A stretch of 22,679 nucleotides of DNA from JACPNA01 sp964429715 (GTDB lineage: Archaea > Nanobdellota > Nanobdellia > Woesearchaeales > GW2011-AR9): NCBI GenBank assembly GCA_964429715.1, contig CAYSCV010000011.1, positions 1 to 22,679 on the forward strand. Direction: 5' to 3'. A model generated the notes under the pieces. That model was given only the letters and a program-made list of their open reading frames with translations. It was not told where the DNA came from and ran no database searches. Below, piece after piece: positions 14,412 through 20,275 of this stretch; within the stretch, counting starts at the first letter, position 1, and each line of letters opens with the position of its first letter. The position numbers and the translations under genes were made by a program.

Positions 14412-14559
14412 TTTTATTTACCTCGTTTTTGTTAATTATATTTTTATTTCTTTTTTTCAAGATGAGTTTTCATTCTGATGTTAGGCTAGAAGTGGTGCTT
14501 ATATTTAAATAGGTTGTTTATTTTGTTACTTTTAAGTGGTTATTTAACCCAAGAAAGAT

Positions 14560-14567
14560 TTATATAT
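14560..14567 (+). promoter_or_regulatory. TATA-like box of the abrB-mazF operon
   Basis: TTATATAT lies 22-29 nt before the ATG at 14589, immediately upstream of a palindrome. Confidence 0.5.
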
Positions 14568-14568
14568 C

Positions 14569-14585
14569 TGTAGGATATTCCTACA
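14569..14585. promoter_or_regulatory. Palindromic operator of the toxin-antitoxin operon
   Basis: TGTAGGA (14569-14575) and TCCTACA (14579-14585) are perfect 7-bp arms around TAT. The site lies between the TATA-like box and the start codon, where a bound AbrB-type antitoxin dimer would block transcription start. Autoregulation is typical of toxin-antitoxin operons; the protein-site match is inferred. Confidence 0.6.
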
Positions 14586-14588
14586 TGT

Positions 14589-14822
14589 ATGGCTGAAGTT
14601 ATTACGGTTGGAGAAAAAGGACAGATTGTTATCCCAAAGCAGATGCGCGATGATTTTAAATTAGAGAAAGGAATGAAGTTGTTGATTGTAGAAGGGAATG
14701 ATGTAATTACGATTAAGCCAATACAGTTGAGTGAAACGCAGATGCTTATGTTATTGAGTGAATCTTCGTTGAAAAAGACGTGGGATAATAAGTATGATGA
14801 GCGGTGGGATGATGCTTTCTAA
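14589..14822 (+). CDS. AbrB/MazE-type antitoxin
   Basis: A 77-residue protein with a SpoVT-AbrB swapped-hairpin DNA-binding domain in its first 48 residues: VITVGEKGQIVIPKQMRDDFKLEKG, then LLIVEGNDVITIKP. The acidic, tryptophan-containing tail (about 50-77, ending ERWDDAF) is the usual toxin-neutralising part. It is the first gene of a two-gene operon whose toxin frame starts inside its last codons. Leaderless start with a palindrome directly upstream, so it most likely represses its own operon alone or in complex with the toxin. Confidence 0.88.
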   Translation: MAEVITVGEKGQIVIPKQMRDDFKLEKGMKLLIVEGNDVITIKPIQLSETQMLMLLSESSLKKTWDNKYDERWDDAF

Positions 14823-15141
14823 AGAATTGACGTTTTCTAAAAGTGATATTGTCTTAGTACAGTTTCCGTTTTCTGATTTGATTCATGCGAAGAAACGGCC
14901 AATGGTGGTTATTGCTGTGCGAGGAAATGATATAGTTGGTTGTGCGATAACAAGTAATCCAGAGAGTGAGGGTGTTCCTATTAGTTCGTTTGCAGAGGCG
15001 AATTTGCCGTTTGAGAGTAAAATTAAATATTGGCAGTTGGTGACGTTTGAAAAGAGTGTGGTGATGCAGAAAGTAGCAGTAGTTTCTTCTAAAGTGTATA
15101 AAGAATTGTATCTTAAGATTACAGATTTAATTAAACCGTAA
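14812..15141 (+). CDS. MazF/PemK-type endoribonuclease toxin
   Basis: A 109-residue protein of the MazF/PemK family, which cleaves mRNA at short sequences. It shows the family core 'KSDIVLVQFPFSD', the basic 'KKRPMVVIA' segment equivalent to the catalytic Arg region, and 'CAITSN', the equivalent of the conserved Thr/Ser strand end. The C-terminal helix (YKELYLKITDLIK) is normal. Possible starts are 14794, 14797, 14809 and 14812; all overlap the antitoxin gene. I take 14812, giving an 11-nt overlap and a typical N-terminus. Translational coupling to the antitoxin is likely. Confidence 0.85.
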   Translation: MLSKELTFSKSDIVLVQFPFSDLIHAKKRPMVVIAVRGNDIVGCAITSNPESEGVPISSFAEANLPFESKIKYWQLVTFEKSVVMQKVAVVSSKVYKELYLKITDLIKP

Positions 15142-15162
15142 ATTCTCTTCTTCTGCCGAAAT

Positions 15163-15171
15163 ACTTAAAAA
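15163..15171 (+). promoter_or_regulatory. TATA-like box of alanyl-tRNA synthetase
   Basis: ACTTAAAAA lies 25-33 nt before the ATG at 15196. It supports that start over the in-frame GTG at 15172, which nearly abuts the box. Confidence 0.45.
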
Positions 15172-15195
15172 GTGTTACTTGTACATCCCATTCTT

Positions 15196-16950
15196 ATGAA
15201 AGCAAAAGAGTTACGTGATTTATATTTGAAGTTTTTTGAGTTGAAAGGGCATGCGATTATTTCGTCTGCGTCGCTTATTCCAAGTAATGATGCGAGTGTG
15301 TTATTCAATACGGCGGGGATGCAGCCATTAGTTCCGTATTTGTCTGGCTCATTGGGTGTGCATCCGTTGGGGAAGCGGTTAACAAATGTGCAGAAGTGTT
15401 TACGTACGGTTGATTTTGAAAATATTGGGGATAATACGCATCATACGTTTTTTCAGATGCTAGGGAATTGGTCGCTGGGGGATTATTTTAAGAAAGAGGC
15501 GATCAGTTGGAGTTTTGAATTTCTGACGGGAAAAAAGTGGCTGGACATTCCATTGAAGAAACTGGCGTTTACAGTATATGAAGGGGATAAAACTGTGCCA
15601 CGAGATGAGGAGTCATATGGGTTATGGCGTTCTCTTGGCGTTGCGGAGAAACGAATTGCGTTTTTAGGGAAAGATAATTTTTGGATTGCGGGCGAGGTAG
15701 GACCGTGTGGACCGAGTACGGAGATGTTTTATTGGACGGGTGAGGGAGAAGCGCAGGAGAAGTTTGATCCTAATGATAATCAGTGGGTAGAAATTTGGAA
15801 TGATGTGTTTATGACGTATCATAAAGCAGCGGATGGTTCGGTTAGTGGCTTGAAACAAAAGAATGTTGATACTGGGATGGGACTGGAACGAACGCTTGCG
15901 GTGTTGAATGGCAAGAAGAGTGCGTATGAGACAGATTTATTTTCTGGATTGATTTTGGAATTAGAAAAGATTAGCGGGAAGAGATATGTTACTCATCAAC
16001 GTGAGATGAGGATTGTTGCAGATCATATTCGCGCGGCGGTGTTTATACTTGGTGATGAGAATGCGGTGATGCCATCAAATGTTGATCGAGGATATATATT
16101 ACGGCGATTGATTCGCAGAGCGGTGCGGTATGGGAAGATGTTAGGAGTGAATGGATTATTTTTGAAGCAGTTGGCGACAGTTGTGGTTGCGGAGTATGGG
16201 GGTATGTATCCGGAGCTGTTGAAAAATACGGGGCGGGTGTATACTGAGTTGCATAAAGAGGAAGATAAGTTTGAAAAAACGCTTGAGAATGGTTTACGAG
16301 AGTTTGAGCGGATGGTGATACTTGGTCAGATTAGTGGGGTGAATGCGTTTTTGTTATTCCAATCGTATGGGTTTCCACTTGAGATGACAGAGGAACTGGC
16401 GCATGAGAAGAAAATTGTGGTTGATGTGAAAGGATTTTTAGCAGAGTATGAGAAGCATAAAGAATTATCGCGGGTTGGAGCGGAGAAGAAGTTTAAAGGA
16501 GGATTAGCTGATACGTCTGAAGTTGTTGTGCGTATGCATACGGCAACGCATTTGTTGAATGAGGCGTTACGTAAAGTGATTTCTGTGGGCATACATCAGC
16601 GGGGGAGTAATATTACGCCAGAACGATTACGGTTTGATTTTAGTTTTGAGCGAAAATTAACGCCTGAAGAGGTGAAGAGAGTTGAGAATGAAGTGAATCG
16701 GGTGATTGTTGCGGATGTTGAGGTTGTGCGTAAAGAGATGGCACGAAGTGAGGCGGAGAAGTTAGGGGCGCAAGCGGAGTTTGGGGTGAAATATCCTGAT
16801 CGAGTGTCGGTGTATTTTGTGGGTGATTATTCGAAAGAGTTCTGCGGGGGACCGCATGTTTCACATACTGGAGAGATTGGGAAGTTTAAGATTGTGAAAG
16901 AAGAGGCGTGTGCGGCGGGGGTTAGAAGGATTAAAGCGGTTGTGGGATAA
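15196..16950 (+). CDS. alaS: Alanyl-tRNA synthetase lacking the C-Ala domain (mini-AlaRS)
   Basis: Charges tRNA-Ala. The 584 residues contain the class II catalytic core (1-250; TNVQKCLRT, GDNTHHTFFQMLGNWSLGDY, motif 3 DTGMGLER at 225-232), the helical tRNA-recognition region (250-420; RGYILRRLIRRAVR) and the editing domain. Both editing zinc-site pairs are present, HTATH (448-452) and CGGPH (550-554), so mischarged Ser or Gly should be hydrolysed. The protein stops at GVRRIKAVVG, where the linker to C-Ala would begin, so the oligomerisation/tRNA-elbow domain of full-length enzymes (about 870-900 residues) is absent. The archaeal-type zinc N-terminus is also absent. The sequence looks bacterial, like short AlaRS proteins described in CPR bacteria, suggesting transfer. 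Confidence 0.93.
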   Translation: MKAKELRDLYLKFFELKGHAIISSASLIPSNDASVLFNTAGMQPLVPYLSGSLGVHPLGKRLTNVQKCLRTVDFENIGDNTHHTFFQMLGNWSLGDYFKKEAISWSFEFLTGKKWLDIPLKKLAFTVYEGDKTVPRDEESYGLWRSLGVAEKRIAFLGKDNFWIAGEVGPCGPSTEMFYWTGEGEAQEKFDPNDNQWVEIWNDVFMTYHKAADGSVSGLKQKNVDTGMGLERTLAVLNGKKSAYETDLFSGLILELEKISGKRYVTHQREMRIVADHIRAAVFILGDENAVMPSNVDRGYILRRLIRRAVRYGKMLGVNGLFLKQLATVVVAEYGGMYPELLKNTGRVYTELHKEEDKFEKTLENGLREFERMVILGQISGVNAFLLFQSYGFPLEMTEELAHEKKIVVDVKGFLAEYEKHKELSRVGAEKKFKGGLADTSEVVVRMHTATHLLNEALRKVISVGIHQRGSNITPERLRFDFSFERKLTPEEVKRVENEVNRVIVADVEVVRKEMARSEAEKLGAQAEFGVKYPDRVSVYFVGDYSKEFCGGPHVSHTGEIGKFKIVKEEACAAGVRRIKAVVG

Positions 16951-17020
16951 TTTTTGGAATAATTAAATTTTTTCTTATTCTGTGTAGGAGAATTTTTATT
17001 ATTTGTTCTAGAAAAATGAA

Positions 17021-17119
17021 TGCGGTAGCCGAGATTCGAACTCGGGTCACAGCCTGTTTGTAGTCTGTGTATAATTAGTCTATGGCAAGGCCGTATACTA
17101 ACCACTGTACTACTACCGC
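17021..17119 (-). tRNA. tRNA-Gly (GCC) with intron
   Basis: Cloverleaf on the minus strand: acceptor GCGGTAG/CTACCGC with discriminator A73, D-stem GTAC/GTAT, anticodon stem CGGCC/GGCTG with loop TTGCCA plus A38, T-arm CCGAG-TTCGAAT-CTCGG. The anticodon is GCC, reading Gly codon GGC. A 27-nt intron interrupts the loop between positions 37 and 38. The mature form is 72 nt; CCA is not encoded. A TATA-like TTTATTAA lies about 25-33 nt upstream (17144-17152). Confidence 0.92.
17055..17081 (-). other. tRNA-Gly intron (37/38), 27 nt
   Basis: On the minus strand, 27 bases separate A37 from A38, directly before the GGCTG arm of the anticodon stem. Position 37/38 is the canonical archaeal site cut by the tRNA splicing endonuclease. 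The bulge-helix-bulge is not perfect by eye. Confidence 0.75.
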
Positions 17120-17200
17120 ATATAGGTTTGGGAAATGGGGCTGTTAATAAAGTTTTTTGTTTGTTTATCTATTTTGTTTATTTTATTTTACACCAAAACA

Positions 17201-17208
17201 TTTATATA
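17201..17208 (+). promoter_or_regulatory. TATA-like box of the Nudix-like gene
   Basis: TTTATATA lies 24-31 nt before the ATG at 17232. It abuts the alternative ATG at 17208, which argues against that earlier start. Confidence 0.4.
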
Positions 17209-17231
17209 TGTCACTTTCAAATAGTTATTTG

Positions 17232-18155
17232 ATGAATGATAAACTGTGGGAATATATTGTAAAACCAGCACAACCAATTCCGTTTTCGGAGTTAGAAGTT
17301 GTAGTGTCGCAAGGCGAACCAATGAGTTTTCCATTACAACGAGCAGATATTGCACATGAAATTTTTCAATATTGGGATAAAGTGCAGCAAAGAATGTTTC
17401 TTGCACGAAGTGAGGATTTTAGTAAAGTGCTGGTAAGTGGAGATCAGTCAAAGATTGAACGGATGCTAAAGCAAGTTGGCGGGGTTAATGAGAAGTATCG
17501 ATTAACACGAGCGGTTTTAGAGGGAAATAGATTATATTTAGCGTTGAGTATTACGGATTATATGACTTATGCAGGAACTAATGAACGTTCTATTCGAGAG
17601 CCAGAATTCCGAGAGAAGCTTATGCAATATGGAATTGAAGATCGGTGTGAGCCAAATTTTTATTTTGCAAATGCGTTAGCGGTATGTTCCGTATTGTATG
17701 GATATAATATTTTAGGTGATGATTCAAGTATTTATGTTCCAATCGGGATGCGAAGCGATAAAGTAGTTATTTATCCTAATGTGCATCATGTTATAGGCGG
17801 AGTGGTTGATGTAGCAAAGGATGGACGACAAATTGATATTGCACGGCATTTAAAAGTGGAGTTACGAGAAGAGATGGGTTTACAATCTACACAAATGGGT
17901 GAATTGTTGTTTTATGGGATTGTGCGACAATTACCTTCGCGTCAGCCGGAAGTAGTTTGCGGAATTCCGATTTATGTTGGGCAAGAAGAATTGATGGAGC
18001 GGTGGAAGGAGAAGGCACCGGGGAAATTCGAACATCGAAATTTATCGTTTTATCGTGTTTCAGAGATTCCGGCGTTTTTAGAGCAGCATGGAGCAAGTAT
18101 GGTTCCGTCGGGAGCGGCGGCGTTAACGATATTTTTAGAACAGCAGAACTTATAG
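17232..18155 (+). CDS. Nudix-like domain protein of unknown substrate
   Basis: A 307-residue soluble protein. Its C-terminal half resembles a Nudix hydrolase: a strand-rich lead (VPIGMRSDKVVIYPNVHHV), then GGVVDVAKDGRQ and IARHLKVELREEMGL (189-217). Glu210, Glu213 and Glu214 match the metal-binding end of the Nudix box. The Arg of the usual RE pair is Val, and the preceding Glu is not in the standard place, so the box is imperfect. The N-terminal 165 residues are unrecognised. TATA spacing favours the ATG at 17232; 17208 is the alternative. It stands alone between two tRNA genes. Confidence 0.6.
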   Translation: MNDKLWEYIVKPAQPIPFSELEVVVSQGEPMSFPLQRADIAHEIFQYWDKVQQRMFLARSEDFSKVLVSGDQSKIERMLKQVGGVNEKYRLTRAVLEGNRLYLALSITDYMTYAGTNERSIREPEFREKLMQYGIEDRCEPNFYFANALAVCSVLYGYNILGDDSSIYVPIGMRSDKVVIYPNVHHVIGGVVDVAKDGRQIDIARHLKVELREEMGLQSTQMGELLFYGIVRQLPSRQPEVVCGIPIYVGQEELMERWKEKAPGKFEHRNLSFYRVSEIPAFLEQHGASMVPSGAAALTIFLEQQNL

Positions 18156-18238
18156 TTTTTTGGAGGTAGAATTAAATTTTCGTTTTTGTGATTTATTTTT
18201 ATTTTGTTCTATTTGATTGTCTTTTAAAGATAAAAAGT

Positions 18239-18246
18239 TTTATAAA
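18239..18246 (+). promoter_or_regulatory. TATA-like box of tRNA-Tyr
   Basis: TTTATAAA lies 24-31 nt before the first base of the tRNA. Confidence 0.5.
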
Positions 18247-18306
18247 GCAAGTGAAGTTTTTCTCTGTATCCCCCCTTAGTTTAGCGGCTAGAACGCTCGG
18301 CTGTAG

Positions 18307-18359
18307 AAACACTTATGATATGTCAAGATATTGACTGTGATGATTAAGAGTCAGCTGAT
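18307..18359 (+). other. tRNA-Tyr intron 1 (37/38), 53 nt
   Basis: Lies between G37 (18306) and A38 (18360). It contains the hairpin GTCAA-GATAT-TTGAC, and CAGCTG near its 3' end may pair with the exon GGCTG, as in bulge-helix-bulge splice structures. Confidence 0.8.
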
Positions 18360-18381
18360 ACCGAGATATCCCCGGTTCGAG

Positions 18382-18422
18382 ATTTGGGCGAGTTAAGAAT
18401 ATTAATTCGTCTGTTACGAAGG
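18382..18422 (+). other. tRNA-Tyr intron 2 (T-loop, 59/60), 41 nt
   Basis: Inserted in the T-loop. An internal hairpin pairs CGAGTTAA (18389-18396) with TTAATTCG (18402-18409). The intron's CGAA (18417-18420) can pair with the exon TTCG (18376-18379), bringing the splice sites together. Confidence 0.8.
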
Positions 18423-18442
18423 TCTGGGAGGGGGGACTTAAT

Positions 18443-18474
18443 GGAAGGGAATGTAGGTTCTGATGTTCCCTTCC
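18443..18474 (+). terminator. 9-bp hairpin downstream of tRNA-Tyr
   Basis: GGAAGGGAA (18443-18451) pairs perfectly with TTCCCTTCC (18466-18474) around a 14-nt loop, followed by a T-rich stretch. It may end the tRNA transcript, aid 3' processing, or control the next gene. Confidence 0.4.
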
Positions 18475-18526
18475 GTCTTATATTTTGTAGGCTTGAGTGG
18501 TTTTAGGTGTTTAGGGAGGGAATATT

Positions 18527-19420
18527 ATGGCAGAAAACTTTACATTTGCAAAATATACGATAGTGCCAGTTCCGGGATTGAATCGAAAAGAGTTTTTTCA
18601 AGGGATTGATTATACTAATGGTCTTGAAGAGAAAGCTCGTTTGGCTAGTAAAGAAATTTTACGGCGGTTCCAATCAGTTGCGCCAGACTATTTTAGCGAT
18701 GAAGTGATTGAACCATTAAATCAAGGTATAAGCCCAATTAATAACACAGGGTATAAATTCCTTTTGTCAAAAGGTCAAGTTCGTGCTCAAGCTGTGTTCT
18801 ATGATAATCTAGGTAAGATTTCTGAGGAAAAAAGTGGAGTTGCTTTATGTCAAAAAATTTCTACTGATTTTCAAAATACAAGTGGTTTTTTAATTAATGC
18901 GGAATATCTTTGGCGAGAGCAAAAGCAGGGATTGCAATTGATGTGTACTACTCCTCAATATTTAGGGGGAATGAAATGGAATGACCAAACAAAGGCATTT
19001 GGAGCATTGTTGAATGTTTTAGTAGGGCAGAATGGTATTGATTCTTCTACTTTGTTTGGAAATGATAGAACATTATTGCCTTTTGACTATTGTGATGGCA
19101 TTTCTGAGGTTTCAGCGTATCTGAGTAATCCTTCTGTTGAACGTGTACATCAAGCGGATGATCACGTCGGTGAATTTATGCAGTGGATGCAATCAAATCG
19201 CAAAGAAATTGATACGATGGGGGTATATGTTAGATTAGCGGCATCGGAGTTTGAGTTGTTGGAGAAGCTGCAAAAAAGAGTTCCTTTGGGACAATATTTA
19301 CCAGAATCAGTTTTAGTTGTGCAGGGTTCAATTGAGAGACATTTAGATGAGGTGCGTGCAATTTATAGTCGATTAACACCGCCACAGAATAAGCGCATGG
19401 ATTATCTGTGCTTTAATTAG
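18527..19420 (+). CDS. Protein of unknown function
   Basis: I do not recognise this 297-residue soluble protein. It has no signal peptide or transmembrane segment. Visible stretches are KFLLSKGQVRAQAVFYDN, INAEYLWREQKQGLQLMCTT and WMQSNRKEIDTMGVYVRL, with a C-terminal helical region 'SIERHLDEVRAIYSRL'. Alternating strands and helices suggest a globular enzyme-like fold. Unlike most genes here it has a strong Shine-Dalgarno sequence, GGGAGGG (18513-18519), 7 nt before the ATG. That implies a leadered mRNA, possibly reading through from the tRNA-Tyr region. Confidence 0.65.
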   Translation: MAENFTFAKYTIVPVPGLNRKEFFQGIDYTNGLEEKARLASKEILRRFQSVAPDYFSDEVIEPLNQGISPINNTGYKFLLSKGQVRAQAVFYDNLGKISEEKSGVALCQKISTDFQNTSGFLINAEYLWREQKQGLQLMCTTPQYLGGMKWNDQTKAFGALLNVLVGQNGIDSSTLFGNDRTLLPFDYCDGISEVSAYLSNPSVERVHQADDHVGEFMQWMQSNRKEIDTMGVYVRLAASEFELLEKLQKRVPLGQYLPESVLVVQGSIERHLDEVRAIYSRLTPPQNKRMDYLCFN

Positions 19421-19636
19421 ATCTGTTGTCATTAGACTTTCATTTTTACTTTCATTTTTCTTTTTAAAACTACTCTATAAATTGGGGTGTCTATGGAGTA
19501 TATGTTTTTATCATATATAAACGAAAGCTTTATAAGTAAACCTCTGTTTTTAGCTTTAACTATGGCTGCTGACTGTTCTATCTCACTATTTTTTTTATGA
19601 ATTATAGTCGATAGGTAGTGGGATGTCGTAGGGTTT
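19421..19636. other. Intergenic region before the tRNA pair
   Basis: AT-rich spacer. It begins with T-rich tracts (19438-19466) that could end the preceding transcript. ATTATAG (19601-19607), 30-36 nt before tRNA-Asp, is a plausible promoter. A minus-strand frame of 76 codons here is not credible: it is low-complexity at its end and enters the tRNA. Confidence 0.4.
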
Positions 19637-19674
19637 GCCTTGGTAGTGTAGCGGCCTAGCATGGGGCCCTGTCG

Positions 19675-19710
19675 AGGTGGGTGGAGTAATACTTACTACA
19701 GGTCGCTGAA
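19675..19710 (+). other. tRNA-Asp intron 1 (37/38), 36 nt
   Basis: Lies between G37 (19674) and A38 (19711), the canonical archaeal intron site. Confidence 0.8.
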
Positions 19711-19731
19711 AGGCCCCGACCCGGGTTCGAA

Positions 19732-19772
19732 TACTAATTACAATGGTTATTACGGTTGTGTTGGTGTGAAAG
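19732..19772 (+). other. tRNA-Asp intron 2 (T-loop, 59/60), 41 nt
   Basis: Separates T-loop bases TTCGAA (19726-19731) from the last T (19773). It has the same position and length as the tRNA-Tyr T-loop intron and a similar purine-rich 3' end (GTGTGAAAG against TTACGAAGG). Confidence 0.8.
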
Positions 19773-19789
19773 TCCCGGCCAAGGCGTAT

Positions 19790-19907
19790 GGGCCGGTAGC
19801 TCAGCTTGGTAGAGCACTTGACTTTTATGTCAAGTATGTGTCAACTATATCAAGTATAATTGACCGAAGCTATCAAGTGGTCGCGGGTTCGAATCCCGTC
19901 CGGCCCG
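19790..19907 (+). tRNA. tRNA-Lys (TTT) with intron
   Basis: Acceptor GGGCCGG/CCGGCCC with G73, D-stem GCTC/GAGC, anticodon stem CTTGA/TCAAG with loop CTTTTA plus A38, T-arm GCGGG-TTCGAAT-CCCGT. A 44-nt intron lies at 37/38, and the mature form is 74 nt. The T-loop is uninterrupted. The anticodon TTT reads Lys codons AAA and AAG. CCA is not encoded. Confidence 0.92.
19828..19871 (+). other. tRNA-Lys intron (37/38), 44 nt
   Basis: Lies between A37 (19827) and A38 (19872). The intron begins TGTCAAG, so TCAAG occurs at both intron ends. Only the second copy leaves the variable loop and T-arm correctly spaced. Confidence 0.8.
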
Positions 19908-19999
19908 TTCATTTATATTTAGAAGAGGTGGAATTGACTATGCAAAGTGGAGCATAAGGTGTGTTAAATGTATGAATTAACGCGAATACAAAACGGGAA

Positions 20000-20007
20000 T
20001 ATAAACG
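20000..20007 (+). promoter_or_regulatory. TATA-like box of the RNA polymerase operon
   Basis: ATATAAAC lies 32-39 nt before the ATG at 20039 and 20-27 nt before an in-frame GTG at 20027. It allows either a leaderless GTG start or a leader of about ten bases. Confidence 0.4.
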
Positions 20008-20038
20008 AGAATTAAACAATGAGGTTGTGGCTACAAAT

Positions 20039-20275
20039 ATGTCATTTACAATTACCCATCATCAATTAGTGCCGAAGCATACTAAGCTGAGTGAGTCCGA
20101 GAAAGAAAAATTGTTCAAAGAGAAAAAATTTTCTATTCGTGATTTGCCTAAAATTCTTAAAACAGATTCTGCAATTATGAAGTTAAATGTAAAGTCTGGT
20201 GATGTGATTAAAATTGAGCGTGCAAGCAGAACAGCAGGTATTGCGATATATTATAGGGGTGTCATTGATGGATAA
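20039..20275 (+). CDS. rpoH: DNA-directed RNA polymerase subunit H (Rpo5/Rpb5)
   Basis: A 78-residue subunit matching the C-terminal assembly domain of eukaryotic Rpb5, part of the polymerase jaw. The hallmarks are HHQLVPKHTKLSESEKEKL, RDLPKI, SGDVIKIERASRTAG and IYYRGV. ATG at 20039 gives the usual archaeal length; the GTG at 20027 would add four residues (MATN). A GAGGT lies at 20021-20025. The stop overlaps the rpoB'' start by 8 nt. The order rpoH, rpoB'', rpoB' is the classical archaeal polymerase operon. Confidence 0.95.
   Translation: MSFTITHHQLVPKHTKLSESEKEKLFKEKKFSIRDLPKILKTDSAIMKLNVKSGDVIKIERASRTAGIAIYYRGVIDG

Larger units (their letters stand above)
18270..18436 (+). tRNA. tRNA-Tyr (GTA) with two introns
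   Basis: Acceptor CCCCCCT/AGGGGGG with A73; C1-G72 is the archaeal Tyr identity pair. D-stem GTTT/GAAC, anticodon stem CTCGG/CCGAG with loop CTGTAGA, T-stem CCCGG/CTGGG. One intron (53 nt) lies at 37/38, a second (41 nt) inside the T-loop at 59/60 (TTCGAG then T). Removing both from the 167-nt gene leaves exactly 73 nt. Without the second intron the T-loop cannot close, which is strong internal evidence for it. CCA is not encoded. Confidence 0.9.
19637..19786 (+). tRNA. tRNA-Asp (GTC) with two introns
   Basis: Acceptor GCCTTGG/CCAAGGC with G73, D-stem GTGT/GCAT, anticodon stem GGGCC/GGCCC with loop CTGTCGA, T-stem CCGGG/CCCGG. A 36-nt intron lies at 37/38 and a 41-nt intron in the T-loop at 59/60 (TTCGAA then T). 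Removing both leaves exactly 73 nt of 150. The anticodon GTC reads Asp codon GAC. CCA is not encoded. Only three bases separate this gene from tRNA-Lys, so they share a transcript. Confidence 0.92.

Noticed and set aside
14312..14512. 66-codon plus-strand frame rich in hydrophobic residues
   Set aside because: It overlaps the exported-protein gene and its T-rich promoter on the other strand; the hydrophobicity comes from T-rich DNA.
17157..17231. Longer N-terminus of the Nudix-like gene with a hydrophobic MFVYLFCLFY start as a signal peptide
   Set aside because: The extension covers the TATA-like box and T-rich promoter DNA, so the apparent hydrophobic start is probably non-coding.
18270..18436. 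tRNA-Tyr as a broken or decayed tRNA because its T-loop does not close directly
   Set aside because: Removing 41 nt at 59/60 restores a perfect 73-nt cloverleaf, and tRNA-Asp shows the same arrangement.
19432..19662. 76-codon minus-strand frame
   Set aside because: It enters tRNA-Asp, ends in a low-complexity Lys/Met/Val stretch and resembles no protein I know.
19939..19956. Five-codon micro-ORF (MQSGA) with a GAGGTGG upstream
   Set aside because: Too short to support, and no sign of a leader-peptide mechanism for rpoH.
19661..19957. 98-codon plus-strand frame
   Set aside because: It lies across tRNA-Asp and tRNA-Lys and their introns; the cloverleaves explain the sequence.
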